Part shown: piece after piece, positions 45,535-56,016 of the stretch
How the letters are laid out: every line of letters begins with the position of its first letter
Position numbering within the stretch: position 1 is the first letter of the stretch
NCBI GenBank assembly: GCA_947624345.1
Contig: CANQJW010000002.1
Span: 1 to 60,343, forward strand
Direction of reading: 5' to 3'
DNA: 60,343 bases
DNA from: an uncultured Clostridia bacterium
Lineage (GTDB): Bacteria > Bacillota > Clostridia > Oscillospirales > Ruminococcaceae
The notes under the pieces: model-generated
The model's input: only the letters and a program-made list of their open reading frames with translations
Told to the model about the DNA's origin: nothing
The model's database searches: none
Position numbers and translations under genes: made by a program

Positions 45535-46461
45535 TTAATCACTTTTATATTCTACTATCTCAACTTCACATTCTAAGAAAAATCCTGTTTTTTCTTTGAC
45601 TGTTTCCTGCACCTTTTTAATAAGGCTTGTTACCTGTTCAAAGGTGGCGTTCCCCTTATTTATTACAAATCCGCAGTGCTTTTCTGATACCTCTGCATTC
45701 CCGACGCTGAATCCCCTCAGTCCGCTGTCCTCAATAAGCTTGCCTGCAAACTGTCCTGTCGGTCTTTTAAAGGTTGAACCGCCGTTTGGATATTCCAATG
45801 GCTGTTTGGTTTTTCTTCTGTTTAAATAATCGTCCATCAAAGCCTTGATTTCAGACTTTTCCTTTTTAACCAGCCTAAAAACAGCTTCGGTTATAATAAA
45901 ACCATTCTCCTGAAAAATGCTGTGCCTGTATGACAAGTCCAAATCATCAAGATGAAATTCTGATATTTTGTCTCCGCTTATAGCTTTGACGGAAATTATA
46001 ACATCTTTTATCTCACCGCCGTATGCACCTGCATTCATATATACAGCTCCGCCTACCGAACCGGGTATTCCAAACGCAAACTCAAGTCCTCCAAGTCCAT
46101 TTTCATAGGCGAATCTGCAAACATTTATAAGAGAACAGCCCGCTTCAGCTTTTATAGTTGTATCGTCGATAAGACTTATTGATGAAAAATCACCGCCCAA
46201 ATGAAATATTATTCCGTTGAATCCCCTGTCGTCAAAAAGCAGGTTAGAGCCTTTGCCTAAAACAAAATACGGATAGTTGAAATCTTCGGCAAGCTGAATA
46301 AGCTCACATAAACACTCACCGCTGTTTATTGATATAAACGCCTTGCACGGACCTCCGATTTTAAAAGTAGTATGCTTACTCAAGTCCTCATTATGTAAAA
46401 CATTACAGCCGTATTCTTCGGCTTTTTCTATTATTTTCGCAATAACATTGTCTTCTTTCAT
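45535..46461 (-). CDS. murB: UDP-N-acetylenolpyruvoylglucosamine reductase
   Basis: KHTTFKIGGPC...VLGKGSNLLFDDRGF...FGIPGSVGGAVYMNAGAYGGEI. Confidence 0.97.
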   Translation of the reverse strand: MKEDNVIAKIIEKAEEYGCNVLHNEDLSKHTTFKIGGPCKAFISINSGECLCELIQLAEDFNYPYFVLGKGSNLLFDDRGFNGIIFHLGGDFSSISLIDDTTIKAEAGCSLINVCRFAYENGLGGLEFAFGIPGSVGGAVYMNAGAYGGEIKDVIISVKAISGDKISEFHLDDLDLSYRHSIFQENGFIITEAVFRLVKKEKSEIKALMDDYLNRRKTKQPLEYPNGGSTFKRPTGQFAGKLIEDSGLRGFSVGNAEVSEKHCGFVINKGNATFEQVTSLIKKVQETVKEKTGFFLECEVEIVEYKSD

Positions 46462-46484
46462 AAGCTATCCCCCACAATTTATTT

Positions 46485-47207
46485 TTATAGCTCAATCCAT
46501 GGTCGTTTGTTTTTTATTCTCTCTTTTAACTTTTCTATATCTTTGTTTATAATTAGCCTTTCCGGAAAATCCAGTTCATCAAGCAGCTTTTCTACATTTG
46601 CAACATCGCCTATATTATAGCAGAAATGCGCGTCGGAATCCACTGCAACGAACATTTCATACTTTTTACAAGCCTTTATAAGATCAATCAGTTTATCCTT
46701 TTTTGTCCTTCCCGAAATTAAAGACGCCTCGTTCAGTTCAACTAGCTTGTCATACTCTTTAAACAGCTTTGCAAGCCCTTCTGCATCATAATCAAAATCT
46801 CCTGTTGTAGGATGACCTATCAAATCAACGTGAATGTTCAAACAAACTTGTTTATAAGCGTCATAAAGCTCTCTTGTATTTTCAGGCCAGAAAACCGGAC
46901 TGTGAAAGGACGCTACAACCCACTCAAGTCTGCTTAGTACACGCTCGCTTATATCAAGTGAACCCTTTGAATTACATATATTAGCCTCAACACCCTTTAA
47001 TACTCTTACATCCTTTATTCTGTCGGGAAGTATACCGAGATTTTCAATATGCCATATGTGCGGAGAATCAGGCTCCATAGGGTCATGATCGGTCATTGCT
47101 ATCATCTTAATACCCTTTTCAGCCGCCACTTTGCAATTTTCCATTATTGTCGAATAAGCATGCGTTGACGCTAATGTATGTGTGTGTAAATCTGCTAAAT
47201 AATTCAT
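46485..47207 (-). CDS. PHP-domain phosphatase (YcdX-like)
   Basis: ADLHTHTLASTHAYSTIMENC...MTDHDP...VDSDAHF; ATG at 47207 with AAGGAA. Confidence 0.88.
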   Translation of the reverse strand: MNYLADLHTHTLASTHAYSTIMENCKVAAEKGIKMIAMTDHDPMEPDSPHIWHIENLGILPDRIKDVRVLKGVEANICNSKGSLDISERVLSRLEWVVASFHSPVFWPENTRELYDAYKQVCLNIHVDLIGHPTTGDFDYDAEGLAKLFKEYDKLVELNEASLISGRTKKDKLIDLIKACKKYEMFVAVDSDAHFCYNIGDVANVEKLLDELDFPERLIINKDIEKLKERIKNKRPWIEL

Positions 47208-47236
47208 ATGTTCCTTTTTCCTTATGCTTTTAATGT

Positions 47237-48196
47237 CTAAAATACATCCCAATTTTTTATTGTATCTTTTTTATCTACTTCTAAACCTAAATTGTTCAAA
47301 AGCTCCTGAGCCGCATTATATCCCATCTTCTTCTGACGGTTGTTCATAGCAGCAACCTCTATGATAATAGCCAGGTTTCTTCCCGGTTTTATAGGAATAG
47401 TAAGGCTCGGTATCTGAATTCCGAAAATTGTAGTATACTCATTATCTACTCCCATTCGGTCATATACCTTTGTAGAATCCCAGACCTCCAGCTCAATAAC
47501 TAAGTCTATCTTTTCGGTAACCTTAACAGCACCCATACCGAACAATCGTCTGGTATTTATAATTCCTACTCCACGAAGCTCTAAAAAATGCCTTATATTA
47601 TCAGGCGACGAGCCAACAAGGCTTTTGTTTGAAACCTTTCTGATTTCGACAGCATCGTCAGCTACAAGTCGGTGACCACGCTTGACTAGTTCAATAGCAG
47701 TCTCGCTTTTTCCAACTCCGCTTTCTCCTACGATAAGTATTCCTTCGCCGTAAACCTCAATAAGAACTCCATGACGGGTAATTCTCGGTGCAAGGTGCAG
47801 ATTTAAAAATCCTATCAGCGCCGCAATAAAGCTTGTAGTGCTGTCCTCTGTTCTTAGCAAGGGTATATTATACTCTTTAGCGGCTTCAATAACCTCTGGG
47901 AAAATGTCGTGTCCTCTTGCAACAACAAGTGCAGGAATCTTTGTTTCAAAAAGCCTGCTTACGGCTTCTTTTCTATCCTCAGATGATATTGATTCCAAAA
48001 AGGCAAACTCCATATTTCCGCAAACCTGAATACGCTCAGAATTAAAGTATTCATAAAATCCTTTAAGCTGAAGACCGGGTCTGTTAAGGTCATTATCTGA
48101 AATCATAATTTCATCTAAATTTTCGGGTGCATAAATAACCTCTAGTTTAAAATCGTCAATTATATGCTTTAGCCCTACTGTATATACTTCGCTCAT
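47237..48196 (-). CDS. hprK: HPr kinase/phosphorylase
   Basis: ILIVGESGVGKSETAIELVKRGHRLVADDAVEI; ATG 48196 with AAGGAAGGTGA. Confidence 0.96.
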   Translation of the reverse strand: MSEVYTVGLKHIIDDFKLEVIYAPENLDEIMISDNDLNRPGLQLKGFYEYFNSERIQVCGNMEFAFLESISSEDRKEAVSRLFETKIPALVVARGHDIFPEVIEAAKEYNIPLLRTEDSTTSFIAALIGFLNLHLAPRITRHGVLIEVYGEGILIVGESGVGKSETAIELVKRGHRLVADDAVEIRKVSNKSLVGSSPDNIRHFLELRGVGIINTRRLFGMGAVKVTEKIDLVIELEVWDSTKVYDRMGVDNEYTTIFGIQIPSLTIPIKPGRNLAIIIEVAAMNNRQKKMGYNAAQELLNNLGLEVDKKDTIKNWDVF

Positions 48197-48216
48197 AAAA
48201 TCACCTTCCTTATATC

Positions 48217-49482
48217 TTAGATCAATCCTTTTTTCAACATTTCCATTGCCGAGAGTATTACGCCAAGCTTTCCTGTCGGATATGTAATGCCTCCCTGAAG
48301 CCATGCAGCGTATGGCTCTCTTATAGGTGCGTCTGCCGAAAGCTCAATAGACGCTCCCATCGTAAATGCTCCTGCTGCCATTATGACCTTACTGTCATAG
48401 CCTGGCATATCCCAAGCCTCAGGAACAGCAAAGCTGTCAACAGGAGAACCCTTTTGTATTCCCTGACAAAACGCAGTTAGCCTTTGTTCGTCTCCCAACA
48501 GAATTGAAGCTATTATATCAGTTCGCTTTTCATAGCTTTCAGGAAATATCTTAAAGCCCAGTTTTTCATAAAATCTACAGGCAAATGCAGAGGTTTTGAG
48601 TGCCGACTGGACAACCTGAGGCGCCATAAAAAATCCGAGCAGAATCTCTCTATTCTGATTAAGAGAACAGCCTACCTCTTTTCCCATTCCAACACAGGTC
48701 AGCCTGTCTGCACACTTTTCTATCAAATCAGCTTTTCCGGCTATATATCCGCCGGTTGATGATATTCCTCCGCCCGGGTTTTTTATCAATGAGCCTATTA
48801 TCAGATCAGCCCCGACATCAAGAGGTTCACGCTTTTCTACAAACTCGCCATAGCAGTTATCTACCATAACTATTACATTTTTATTAGCTGATTTTGCAGA
48901 CTGAACTATCTTTTCAATAGCATCAATGCAAAGCGACGGGCGAAGGGAATATCCTCTTGAACGCTGAATATATATAACCTGTGCAGTCTTTGCTTTTTGT
49001 GATATTTCATCATAGTCGGGTGTTCCGTCGGGGAGCAAATCAACCTGATCATATATAACGCCAAAATCCACAAGCGAACCGCTGCCCTTTGTATTTCTTA
49101 TCCCGATTACCTCTTCTAATGTGTCATAAGGCTTTCCTGTTACCGAAACCATTATATCCCCTGCTCTTAACACCCCGAACAAAGCAGTAGAAATAGCGTG
49201 AGTTCCGTTGACAAATGTGTGACGTACCAAAGCGTCCTCTCCGCCGAAAGCCTGAGCAAAAACCTTGTCTATTGTATCTCTGCCCATATCTCCATAGCCA
49301 TAGCCGGTTGTACCCTTTAAACAGCTTTCCGATACGCGGTTATCTATAAAAGCCTTTAAAACCTTTTGACCGTTATAATCGGCAATGTTGCTGAACTCAG
49401 AAAAAATCTCTTTGCACTCATCTTCAGCCTCATCAGCAAGACTTAAAAGCCTTTTATCTATATCAAAAAAAGAATTATCCAT
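48217..49482 (-). CDS. YnbB/methionine gamma-lyase-like PLP enzyme ('aluminium resistance' family)
   Basis: GTTGYGYGDMGRDTIDKVFAQAFGGEDALVRHTFVNGTHAI; SLIKNPGGGISSTGGYIAG. Confidence 0.9.
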   Translation of the reverse strand: MDNSFFDIDKRLLSLADEAEDECKEIFSEFSNIADYNGQKVLKAFIDNRVSESCLKGTTGYGYGDMGRDTIDKVFAQAFGGEDALVRHTFVNGTHAISTALFGVLRAGDIMVSVTGKPYDTLEEVIGIRNTKGSGSLVDFGVIYDQVDLLPDGTPDYDEISQKAKTAQVIYIQRSRGYSLRPSLCIDAIEKIVQSAKSANKNVIVMVDNCYGEFVEKREPLDVGADLIIGSLIKNPGGGISSTGGYIAGKADLIEKCADRLTCVGMGKEVGCSLNQNREILLGFFMAPQVVQSALKTSAFACRFYEKLGFKIFPESYEKRTDIIASILLGDEQRLTAFCQGIQKGSPVDSFAVPEAWDMPGYDSKVIMAAGAFTMGASIELSADAPIREPYAAWLQGGITYPTGKLGVILSAMEMLKKGLI

Positions 49483-50260
49483 CTATGTCTTTCCTTTCAA
49501 ACACTATATCGTTATAAATCGGAAGAAAGCCTATTTCTGTGTAGTAGCTTACATTATAGCTCCTTGCAAAAAGCTGAACGGAAAGTCCGTCTTCATTAAG
49601 TCTTTCTCCCAGCCAATATAAAAGCTCTCTTGCGTAGTGCTTTCCCCGCTCTTTTGGTATTGTAGCAACGTGACCCACAAAGGCAATGCCATCGATTATA
49701 TACTGAATAGTCGCAGATGTGCAGTTATTAAGCGTAAAGCTTTGTGATAATCCCTTTCTTACTCTATGCGACGTATCGGTCAGCCACAGCGAATAAGAGT
49801 TTTTTATTGCAGGAAAGCTGGTTGACAAAATGTTATACACATCATCAAGTCTAGGGATCTCATTAACATCAAGCTTTGGAATGTGATTTTTGCAGACAAA
49901 CTCAAACATCGTTCTGTCAAACTCGTTATACTCGTCATCAATCATACTACTTAGTTTTTTTGAATAGTCAAGCCCCAGTTCAACAGTAACAGGCTTTGTC
50001 ATAGAAATAAGCAAAGAAAGCTCAGAAATCTCGTTATCCGAGAGGGTATGGCCTTCAAAAACAGAAACAACCATTGACGAATTGAAAATTGATACTACAG
50101 CATCGTTAAGCGAGCTCTCATTCTCTTTGGCAAAATAAAATCTGCAAAAATCATAGCCTGTTCCGTATGCTAAGAAATGCGATTTTATTCGCCTTGAATA
50201 GTGATTCTTCTCAAGCGTATTCAATATTTCTTCCGTTATGTCGTGAGTTTCTGTTATCAT
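49475..50260 (-). CDS. GNAT family N-acetyltransferase
   Basis: C-term AFVGHVATIPKERGKHYARELLYWL...LFARSYNVSYYTEIGFLPI. Confidence 0.8.
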   Translation of the reverse strand: MITETHDITEEILNTLEKNHYSRRIKSHFLAYGTGYDFCRFYFAKENESSLNDAVVSIFNSSMVVSVFEGHTLSDNEISELSLLISMTKPVTVELGLDYSKKLSSMIDDEYNEFDRTMFEFVCKNHIPKLDVNEIPRLDDVYNILSTSFPAIKNSYSLWLTDTSHRVRKGLSQSFTLNNCTSATIQYIIDGIAFVGHVATIPKERGKHYARELLYWLGERLNEDGLSVQLFARSYNVSYYTEIGFLPIYNDIVFERKDIDG

Positions 50261-50295
50261 TTATATGCCATGCTCTATAAGAGCCTTCCTCCGTC
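50261..50295 (-). promoter_or_regulatory. Hairpin-bridged SD leader of the GNAT gene
   Basis: Minus strand CGGAGGAAG-GCTCT-TAT-AGAGC-ATGGCATATAA-ATG. Confidence 0.5.
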
Positions 50296-50310
50296 TTTGT
50301 TCTTTAATCT

Positions 50311-51339
50311 CTATCTGTTGTGAAGCTTATTTAAAAGAGCTTTCACAAGCGTCAGCGAATTTAACATATCATCCTTATTTGCCACACAAGACGGCGAATG
50401 AATATATCTGCACGGAACTGAAACCGATATTGTTTTAACTCCGCCACGGGATATATGAATAGCGCCCGCATCATTTCCGCCGGCTATCATTGTTTTAGTC
50501 TGGCAGGGAATGCCTTGCTCCTTTGCAGTAACAAACGCCAGATTATAAAGCTCTTTATTATAAATAGTTGATCTGTCCATAAAGGATATTACAGGTCCGT
50601 CTCCGCATTTACAGACAGACTTTTCTCCCTCCGACAAAGGAATATCCGCCGCTGTTGTAGCCTCTATAACAATCGCATAATCAGGATTTACTGTATATGA
50701 AGCAGCAGTTGCTCCACGAAGCCCTATCTCCTCCTGAACAACAAAGGTAAAATAAGTGTCATACTCAAGATAGCTTTCTATAAGCTCAAGCATCAGAGCG
50801 CAGCCGAATCTGTCGTCAATAGCCATTGCCTTTATAAAGCCCTCTCCAAACTCAATGAAATCAGATTTGAAGTAAACGCTATCGCCGAGTGTTACTATCT
50901 TTTCCGCATCACTACGGCTTTCAGCACCAATGTCGACAGTAAGCTTGTCAAAAGGAACAGCCTTTTCCTTTTCATCAGAAGATAAGTTGTGGATTGCAAC
51001 TCCTCCAATGACTCCGACTGTGTTATTCCTGCCGACAGTGACCTGCCGTCCAAAAACAACTCTCGGGTCAACTCCGCCAACGCTATCAACCTTTAAGCTT
51101 CCGTCGTCGTTTATATATTTGACTATCAGTCCTACCTCATCCATATGAGCAGACAGCAGAACTTTATTTTCAGGCGTTTTCCTACCCTTTTTAAAAGCAA
51201 TAATATTGCCTAAGTTATCAACCTTATAATCACACTTATCTGAAATTTTTGAGATAATATAATCCCTAACTTTATCCTCGTCGCCTGAAATTCCGTTTAT
51301 AAGGCAGAGGTCACGCAATTTATCAAGCATCAGCTTCAA
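50311..51339 (-). CDS. M42 family metallopeptidase
   Basis: LLSAHMDEVGLIV...AIDDRFGCALMLELI...VVQEEIGLRGA. Confidence 0.93.
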   Translation of the reverse strand: MKLMLDKLRDLCLINGISGDEDKVRDYIISKISDKCDYKVDNLGNIIAFKKGRKTPENKVLLSAHMDEVGLIVKYINDDGSLKVDSVGGVDPRVVFGRQVTVGRNNTVGVIGGVAIHNLSSDEKEKAVPFDKLTVDIGAESRSDAEKIVTLGDSVYFKSDFIEFGEGFIKAMAIDDRFGCALMLELIESYLEYDTYFTFVVQEEIGLRGATAASYTVNPDYAIVIEATTAADIPLSEGEKSVCKCGDGPVISFMDRSTIYNKELYNLAFVTAKEQGIPCQTKTMIAGGNDAGAIHISRGGVKTISVSVPCRYIHSPSCVANKDDMLNSLTLVKALLNKLHNR

Positions 51340-52372
51340 CCCCGTTTCTTAAAAAATCTGCAATAAGGCGTGCTGAGTTTTCAATATCAGAAATTGAAAT
51401 AACCTCAACAGGTGTGTGCATATATTTAAGCGGTATTGAAACGGTAACAGTCTTTACCCCGCCTCTTGTAACGCCAATAGCGTCGGCATTTGTTCCTGTC
51501 GTTCCGCCCATAACTTCAATCTGATACGGAATTTCCTCAGCCTTTGCAATCTCACAAAGCCTGTTCGACATTGTCCTTGAAAGAGAAGGTGAAACTCCAA
51601 TCATAGGGCCTTTTCCCATCTCTCCGCAGGTATCATTTGACTCGCCAAAAACCTTTGCAAAAGAAACATCAACAGCTATCGCCATATCGGGTTTTACTTT
51701 ATAAGCCGCAGTTTTAGCTCCCCTCTCGCCTGTTTCCTCCTGAGATGAGAACACCACCGAAAACGAACAGCTAAGACTGTCAAGCTCATCCTTCAATAAA
51801 TCAAGAGTTTGAATAAGTGTTAAAACTCCTGCTCTGTCGTCAAGACATTTTGATGTAACCCTATCTCCTAAAAGCTCGCACGGACAATTTGATATAACAA
51901 CCCTGTCTCCCAGTGAGACAAGCTCTTCTGCCTTATTCTTTGTCATACCGATATCAACAAAGATGTCCTCCAGCTTAGGTGCTTTTTTGTCATCTGATTC
52001 TAAATGCGGCGGCGTCGAGGTGATAACGCCGAAAATTTTACCGCCATTTGAGCATAGCACCTCAACCTGCTGAGCCAAAAGCAAGCGTCTGTCTATTCCG
52101 CCGCAGTTTGAAACCTTTAAAAATCCCTCGTCGGTAATATAGGTCACAATAAGCCCTATTTCGTCTATATGAGCGTCAAGCATTATGTGGGGCTTTCCCT
52201 CTTCACGGTTACCTACATTTGCAATAACATTACCGAAATCATCGACCGTAATATCAGGTGTATATTCTTTAAGAATTTCCGCCGCTGTTTGTGCGGCACA
52301 AAATTCATCACCCGAAACTCCGTTTTTCTCGGTAAGCTTAAATAAAATTTCTGTTAGTTCTTTTTTATCCAT
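51323..52372 (-). CDS. M42 family metallopeptidase (second, overlapping paralogue)
   Basis: MLDAHIDEIGLIVTYI...CLDDRAGVLTLIQTL...SSQEETGERGAKTAAY. Confidence 0.93.
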   Translation of the reverse strand: MDKKELTEILFKLTEKNGVSGDEFCAAQTAAEILKEYTPDITVDDFGNVIANVGNREEGKPHIMLDAHIDEIGLIVTYITDEGFLKVSNCGGIDRRLLLAQQVEVLCSNGGKIFGVITSTPPHLESDDKKAPKLEDIFVDIGMTKNKAEELVSLGDRVVISNCPCELLGDRVTSKCLDDRAGVLTLIQTLDLLKDELDSLSCSFSVVFSSQEETGERGAKTAAYKVKPDMAIAVDVSFAKVFGESNDTCGEMGKGPMIGVSPSLSRTMSNRLCEIAKAEEIPYQIEVMGGTTGTNADAIGVTRGGVKTVTVSIPLKYMHTPVEVISISDIENSARLIADFLRNGVEADA

Positions 52373-52392
52373 AAATAATTCCTTAAATAATA

Positions 52393-53784
52393 TTAAAGTG
52401 AGTTTACTATATCCTTGAAATGTTTTCCTCTGGCTTCAAATATCGGATACATATCATAGCTAGGGCAAGCTGGAGATAGAGAAACTATATCCCCCGCCTT
52501 AGCGTTATCCCTTGCGGTTTTTACGGCTTCCTCCATATCATTTACTCTTATGATTTTCAGTCCGCTTGTTTTATATTCATCACATCCGGTAACTGCCGTT
52601 TCAAGCTTTTTAGCCGTCTTCCCCATTAAAATCAAGACCTTTACCTTTTCATTGACAGGCTTTGCAAGTGAGTCAAAAGGAATCCCTTTATCAGAGCCGC
52701 CCCCGATAACTATTATCTTCTGATTGAAAGAGTTTAGCCCTGCCATTACACGATTAGGACTTGTGGCAATAGAATCATTATAGTATTTGACTCCGTCAAC
52801 TTCTCTTACAAACTCAATTCTATGCTCAACGCCGCCAAATTCCTTAGCCGTTTTTACAATGCTATCAATTGAAACATCTCCCCAGGTGAGTGCTATAGCA
52901 GTCAGAAAGTTTTCTACATTATGAATTCCCGGAATTCTTATATCATTCATATGAACAATCTTTGTAACCTTACCAAAATCATTATAGCAAAGATAACCTT
53001 CACTATCTAAAAAGCTTCCCTGCTCAGGAACAGCCTTTCTGCTGAACAGAGAAAGCTTTCCTCTCACTAAATCGCACAGCTTCATTGTTTCATCATTATC
53101 CATATTGAGGACTGTCCTTGAAAAGGCATTCTGGTGAACAATTATATTGCTCTTAGCATAAATGTATTCCGCCATCGCTCCGTGAACATTCAGGTGGTTT
53201 TCTGATATATTTGTTATAGCCGCAGCATATGGTGATTTTCTCATAGAGATAAGCTGAAAGCTTGAAAGTTCAATGACTGCGATATCAGTTTCTTCGATTT
53301 TCTCAATCTTATATAAAATAGGCTTTCCGATATTTCCTCCGAGATGGACCGTTTTTCCATCAGCTTTGAAAAATTCAGATACGAGAGTAGTGGTAGTAGA
53401 TTTTCCGTCTGAGCCTGTTATCGCATAGATTTTACACGGACAAAGATCAAAAAAGACCTCCATCTCACTGGTTATGATAATCCCCTGTTTACGAGCTTTT
53501 ATCAATCGCGGATCGTTGTAATACATTCCCGGCGTTCTGAAAACTATGTCGCTGTTAAAAATCTCGTCAAGATAATTTTCACCTAAAGAAAATTCTGCCC
53601 CTGCCTGTTTGAACTCGTTATATAGTTCAAAGTTTTTTTCTTCAAGATTATTCTTATCACAGATAACAATATCATAGCCCTTTTTCAAAAATAATCTTAT
53701 AAGCTCATTATGGCTGACACCTATTCCTATGAATGCAATTCTCTTTCCCTTTATCTCATTAAAAAACATTTCTACTTTTGTCAT
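52393..53784 (-). CDS. murD: UDP-N-acetylmuramoylalanine-D-glutamate ligase
   Basis: YAITGSDGKSTTTTLVSEFF...NISENHLNVHGAMAEY...YNDSIATSPNRVMAGL. Confidence 0.96.
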   Translation of the reverse strand: MTKVEMFFNEIKGKRIAFIGIGVSHNELIRLFLKKGYDIVICDKNNLEEKNFELYNEFKQAGAEFSLGENYLDEIFNSDIVFRTPGMYYNDPRLIKARKQGIIITSEMEVFFDLCPCKIYAITGSDGKSTTTTLVSEFFKADGKTVHLGGNIGKPILYKIEKIEETDIAVIELSSFQLISMRKSPYAAAITNISENHLNVHGAMAEYIYAKSNIIVHQNAFSRTVLNMDNDETMKLCDLVRGKLSLFSRKAVPEQGSFLDSEGYLCYNDFGKVTKIVHMNDIRIPGIHNVENFLTAIALTWGDVSIDSIVKTAKEFGGVEHRIEFVREVDGVKYYNDSIATSPNRVMAGLNSFNQKIIVIGGGSDKGIPFDSLAKPVNEKVKVLILMGKTAKKLETAVTGCDEYKTSGLKIIRVNDMEEAVKTARDNAKAGDIVSLSPACPSYDMYPIFEARGKHFKDIVNSL

Positions 53785-53984
53785 ATGCTGTTCTCCTCTT
53801 TTGTCAGTTAGACTGAAATTTGTTATATTACCACTAAGTTAAAATGGATATAAAAACTCTATTTTATTATATACTATTTCATAATAAATAGCAATATTTT
53901 TTCTTGTTTTTCACTGCAAAATGTTAAAACAAATTATTGTTTTATAAACTTTTTTTGTGAAAGAAAAAAATATGAAAAAAAGTA

Positions 53985-54013
53985 TTGTAAAATAAGACAA
54001 AATACCTTATAAT
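53985..54013 (+). promoter_or_regulatory. Promoter of potABCD
   Basis: TTGTAA, 17-nt spacer, TATAAT. Confidence 0.65.
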
Positions 54014-54044
54014 CATCTTAGTGTCTGTAATAAAAACATTATGA

Positions 54045-55106
54045 TTGGAAGTGTTAAAAAAGTTGGAAAACATTATTATCAGTCTTAAAGACGCCATTGT
54101 TGAATTCGATGGGGAACAGATTTTAAAAAAGATAAATCTGGACATAATTGATAAGCAGTTTGTTACTCTGCTTGGCCCGTCAGGCTGCGGAAAAACTACA
54201 ACTCTCCGTATTATCGGAGGATTTCAGCAAATGAAAAGCGGCTCGCTTTATTTCAATAATAAGGATATAACCAAGCTGCCGCCGCATAAAAGACAGGTTA
54301 ATACTGTTTTTCAGAAGTATGCTTTATTCCCACACTTAAATATTTACGATAACATTGCTTTCGGGCTTAAGCTTAAAAAACTGAGCGATAAGGAAATAAA
54401 ATCAAGAGTTCAGGAAGTTTTAGAACTTGTCAACCTCATAGGCTTTGAAAAGCGTTCAATCAGCAGTCTTTCGGGCGGTCAGCAGCAAAGAGTTGCCGTT
54501 GCCAGAGCGTTGGTAAACAGACCAAAGGTTCTGCTTTTGGACGAGCCTTTAGGTGCTCTGGACTTAAAGCTCAGAAAAGAAATGCAGATTGAGCTTAAAA
54601 ACATTCAGCAGGAGCTTGAGATAACCTTCATTTATGTAACCCACGATCAGGAGGAAGCTCTTACTATGTCTGATACGGTCATTGTTATGAACAATGGTGT
54701 TATTCAGCAGATAGGCACTCCTGTTGATATTTATAACGAGCCTGAAAATGCGTTTGTCGCTGACTTTATCGGTGACAGCAACATAATAGACGGAATTATG
54801 AGAAAAGACTTTCTTGTTGATTTTGCAGGAAACTCCTTTACTTGTGTTGATTCGGGATTTGAAAGAGACGAGCTGGTTGATGTTGTGATAAGACCTGAAG
54901 ATATCAAAATCGTTCCTCAGATTCAGGGAGCAATCACCGGCGTGGTTGAAAGCGTTATTTTCAAGGGCGTTCACTATGAAATGATTGTTGACGCAAGCGG
55001 ATATAAGTGGAAGGTTCAATCCACTTTACATGAAGAAGTCGGCTCTCTTGTTGGTATGAATATTGAACCTATGGATATTCATATTATGCATAAAATGGAA
55101 TGTTAA
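54045..55106 (+). CDS. potA: Spermidine/putrescine ABC transporter ATP-binding protein
   Basis: [20 protein letters not shown]...[32 protein letters not shown]; starts at a TTG/GTG/TTG cluster. Confidence 0.95.
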   Translation: MEVLKKLENIIISLKDAIVEFDGEQILKKINLDIIDKQFVTLLGPSGCGKTTTLRIIGGFQQMKSGSLYFNNKDITKLPPHKRQVNTVFQKYALFPHLNIYDNIAFGLKLKKLSDKEIKSRVQEVLELVNLIGFEKRSISSLSGGQQQRVAVARALVNRPKVLLLDEPLGALDLKLRKEMQIELKNIQQELEITFIYVTHDQEEALTMSDTVIVMNNGVIQQIGTPVDIYNEPENAFVADFIGDSNIIDGIMRKDFLVDFAGNSFTCVDSGFERDELVDVVIRPEDIKIVPQIQGAITGVVESVIFKGVHYEMIVDASGYKWKVQSTLHEEVGSLVGMNIEPMDIHIMHKMEC

Positions 55107-55174
55107 ATTGAAAATCTTTGATTTCAATTACGAGTTTTTGCTTATGATATATATGCGAAAACGCAAAAACATCA

Positions 55175-55212
55175 GAAGGAGGAATGCTCCTTTGGGGAGC
55201 GTATTATTATAA
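55175..55212 (+). promoter_or_regulatory. Hairpin-bridged SD leader of potB
   Basis: GAAGGAGGAAT-GCTCC-TTTGG-GGAGC-GTATTATTATAA-ATG. Confidence 0.5.
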
Positions 55213-56016
55213 ATGAAATCTAGAATTTTAGCTATTCCCTATATTGTATGGATGATTATATTCACTGTCATTCCGCTTGGACTTGTTATATTCTTCGCTT
55301 TTACATCTCAAAGCGGAGAATTTACCCTATCAAATATAATAGCTATGAACGATTATCTCGATGTCTTGTTCAGATCTATCGAGTTCTCTGTTATTGCTAC
55401 GATAATATGTCTTATCCTCGGATTTCCTGTTGCATTTCTGATTTCAAGGCTTGCAAGAGGAAAACAAGGAACTATGCTTATGATAGTTATACTTCCTATG
55501 TGGATAAACTTTTTGCTAAGAACTTATGCGTGGATGACACTGCTTGAGGAAAATGGCTTGATCAATCGCTTTTTAGGGCTTTTCCATCTAGGTCCTTTTA
55601 ACCTTATAAATAATTCGGGAGCTGTTATTTTAGGAATGATATATAACTATATTCCTTTTATGATTCTTCCGCTTTATTCTGTTATGACGAAGATTGACGG
55701 GAATGTTATCGAGGCCGCTCAGGATCTGGGCTGTTCGGGCTTTCATATAATAACAAAAATCATTATCCCTCTTTCAAAGCAGGGAATCTCAACAGGTATT
55801 ATAACCGTATTTGTTCCGTCGGTATCTACATTTATCATTTCAAGAATGCTAGGCGGAGGAACAAACGACCTTATCGGAGATATTATCGAGTCGCAGTTCT
55901 TGGGTAACTCGTATAATCCTCACTTAGGCTCTGCAATGTCGCTTGTTCTTATGGTTATAGTTTTATTGATTATGAGTCTGTTCAATCAGTTCGGAAGTGA
56001 GGAGGCTGTTATTTAA
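55213..56016 (+). CDS. potB: Spermidine/putrescine ABC transporter permease
   Basis: Polytopic; EAAQDLGCSGFHIITKIIIPLSKQGI EAA loop. Confidence 0.94.
   Translation: MKSRILAIPYIVWMIIFTVIPLGLVIFFAFTSQSGEFTLSNIIAMNDYLDVLFRSIEFSVIATIICLILGFPVAFLISRLARGKQGTMLMIVILPMWINFLLRTYAWMTLLEENGLINRFLGLFHLGPFNLINNSGAVILGMIYNYIPFMILPLYSVMTKIDGNVIEAAQDLGCSGFHIITKIIIPLSKQGISTGIITVFVPSVSTFIISRMLGGGTNDLIGDIIESQFLGNSYNPHLGSAMSLVLMVIVLLIMSLFNQFGSEEAVI

Noticed and set aside
53926-53943. AAAACAA-ATTA-TTGTTTT inverted repeat upstream of potA
   Set aside because: AT-only 7-bp stem in an AT-rich spacer; expected by chance and not overlapping the mapped promoter motif.
54564-55019. Minus-strand 151-aa ORF
   Set aside because: Antisense to the well-supported potA; no SD or homology recognised.
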